From Paracoccaceae bacterium (GTDB lineage: Bacteria > Pseudomonadota > Alphaproteobacteria > Rhodobacterales > Rhodobacteraceae): a DNA stretch of 5,704 bases. The stretch lies in contig WFPZ01000106.1 of NCBI GenBank assembly GCA_015487335.1, forward strand, positions 1 to 5,704, given 5' to 3'. The notes under the pieces were generated by a model. It ran no database searches and had not been told where the DNA came from. It saw only the letters and a program-made list of their open reading frames with translations. Made by a program: the position numbers and the translations under genes. Positions 4,599-5,704 of this stretch are shown one piece after another. Each line of letters starts with the position of its first letter. Within the stretch, counting starts at the first letter, position 1.

Positions 4599-5704
4599 GC
4601 CCCGCGGTGCGTGGTGCGCCGGTTGCCGCGGGCCAGCAGCAGGACCGCCACCAGCCCCACCGCGACCACCACCAGCGCCGCCGGCGAGGCCTGGCCGATC
4701 TGCTCCAGCGAGGCCTTCTCGTAGACCCGCGTGGACAGGGTGTTGAAGTTGAACGGGCGCAGCAGCAGCGTGGCCGGCAGCTCCTTCACCGAATCGACGA
4801 AGACCAGCAGCAGCGCCGTGCCCACCGAACCGCGGATCAGCGGCACGTAGACCCGCCGCAGCGCCCCGCCCGCGCTTTGCCCCAGCGAACGCGCCGCCCA
4901 GGGCAGCGACGGCGGCACCCGGCCCATGGCGCTGTCCACCGCGCCCTGGGCGATGGCGAAGAAGCGCACCGCATAGGCATAGACGATGGCAAAGGCCGAG
5001 CCGGTCATCAACAGCCCCACGTCGGTGCCGGTCAGCACCTCGATGGCGTTGGCGATGGCATGATCCGCCGCCGACATGGGAAACAGAAGCCCGATGCCCA
5101 GCACCGCCCCCGGCGCGGCATAGCCCAGGGTTGTCAGCGGCAGCAGCAGCGCCGGCAGGCGGCGGCCCGTCATGCGCACCCCATACACCATGAACAGCGC
5201 CGCCAGCACCGTCAGCACCGCCGCCGAGCCCCCCACCAGCAGCGTGTTCCACAGCGCCCGGATCAGCCCCGGATCGAGCCACAGCCGGGCCGATTCCATC
5301 GCATGGAATCCGATCACCCCGATCGGCAGCACGAACCCCAGGCCGAAGGGCAGGAACACCGCCACGGCGGTCAGCCAGCCACGCCAGCCGGCCAGCACCA
5401 GCGGCTCAACCGGCCGGTGCTGACGCGGGCTCTGGAAGAAGCGCTGGCGGCGGCGGCTGCGCTTTTCCAGCCCCACCAGCAGGAGAACCACCACCAGCAC
5501 CACCGAGGCGATCTGCGCCGCCCCGCCGGCATTGCCGCCCTCCAGCCAGGTGGAAAAGATGCCTGTGGTCAGGGTCTGCACCGAGAAATACGAGACCACG
5601 CCGAAATCGCTGACCGTCTCCATCATCACGATGGCCGTGCCCGCCGCGATGGCCGGGCGCGCCAGCGGCAGGCCCACGCGCCAGAAGCGCTCCACCGGGC
5701 CTGC
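4595..5704 (-). CDS. Fe(III)-type ABC transporter permease, two-domain, C-terminal 369 residues (runs off right edge)
   Basis: An inner-membrane permease of the FbpB/AfuB type, which forms the channel of a binding-protein-dependent ABC importer, most likely for ferric iron. The frame is open to the right edge, beginning AGPVERFWRVGLPLARPAI. This is the second half of an EAA loop, the contact site for the ATPase, so roughly the first 170-200 residues are missing. A GTG at 5695 is internal, not a start. Visible parts are the end of permease domain 1, with ETVSDFGVVSYF (29-40) and QTLTTGIFSTW (43-53), then a membrane helix (about 65-79) and a basic linker (KRSRRRQR). Domain 2 follows with helices near 110-134, 150-175, 183-208 and 232-252, a second EAA loop (AARSLGQSAGGALRRVYVPL, 270-289) and a last helix at about 341-358. 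The phrase DFGVVSYFSVQTLTTGIF is characteristic of iron permeases in my experience. Related importers carry thiamine or phosphonates, so the substrate is inferred. The binding protein and ATPase genes are not in the window. Confidence 0.9.
   Translation of the reverse strand, partial: AGPVERFWRVGLPLARPAIAAGTAIVMMETVSDFGVVSYFSVQTLTTGIFSTWLEGGNAGGAAQIASVVLVVVLLLVGLEKRSRRRQRFFQSPRQHRPVEPLVLAGWRGWLTAVAVFLPFGLGFVLPIGVIGFHAMESARLWLDPGLIRALWNTLLVGGSAAVLTVLAALFMVYGVRMTGRRLPALLLPLTTLGYAAPGAVLGIGLLFPMSAADHAIANAIEVLTGTDVGLLMTGSAFAIVYAYAVRFFAIAQGAVDSAMGRVPPSLPWAARSLGQSAGGALRRVYVPLIRGSVGTALLLVFVDSVKELPATLLLRPFNFNTLSTRVYEKASLEQIGQASPAALVVVAVGLVAVLLLARGNRRTTHRGA

Noticed and set aside
5693..5695. GTG as the start of the permease gene
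   Set aside because: The frame stays open to the window edge and the residues before it (AGP) continue the first EAA loop, so this valine codon is internal.
1..5704. Mobile element, CRISPR array, defence system or tRNA-associated integration site
   Set aside because: No transposase or integrase, no regular repeat array, and no direct repeat of the tRNA 3' end is visible within the window; composition is uniform throughout.

Overview
The window is GC-rich DNA (by eye around 70%) with dense coding, short intergenic gaps and strongly GC-ending codons. Gene content and order point to an alphaproteobacterium of the Rhodobacter/Paracoccus group (Rhodobacteraceae): a PIN-domain protein start and a PUA-type rRNA methyltransferase next to Entner-Doudoroff genes, plus a tiny 54-residue protein of a type I associate with that family. 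This placement rests on protein resemblance and remembered synteny, not on a search.

Layout, left to right. Positions 1-1615 are all minus strand. A PIN-domain gene runs off the left edge and overlaps by 4 bp (ATGA) the end of a RlmI-like SAM-dependent RNA methyltransferase (59-1258). A 192-bp gap holds a good intrinsic terminator (about 1401-1425), which closes a small minus-strand gene (1451-1615). The next gap, 1616-1817, separates this gene from the divergent plus-strand edd-eda operon. It carries an 18-bp perfect palindrome of LacI-family operator type with a third half-site close by. edd (1818-3623) and eda (3651-4313) encode the two dedicated Entner-Doudoroff enzymes, which convert 6-phosphogluconate to KDPG and then to pyruvate plus glyceraldehyde-3-phosphate. 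Facing them on the minus strand are a tRNA-Thr(UGU) gene (4485-4560) and the C-terminal two thirds of a two-domain Fe(III)-type ABC transporter permease (4595-5704), which runs off the right edge.

The genes form three functional blocks: RNA modification and probable RNA cleavage (methyltransferase + PIN), sugar-acid catabolism under a probable sugar-responsive repressor, and a metal-uptake permease followed by a tRNA gene with what looks like its own promoter. I see no mobile element, CRISPR array, defence island or clearly new system. The points worth a second look are regulatory: the compound operator at edd, the missing Shine-Dalgarno before edd, the tRNA promoter embedded in the permease stop codon, and the uncharacterised 54-residue protein.
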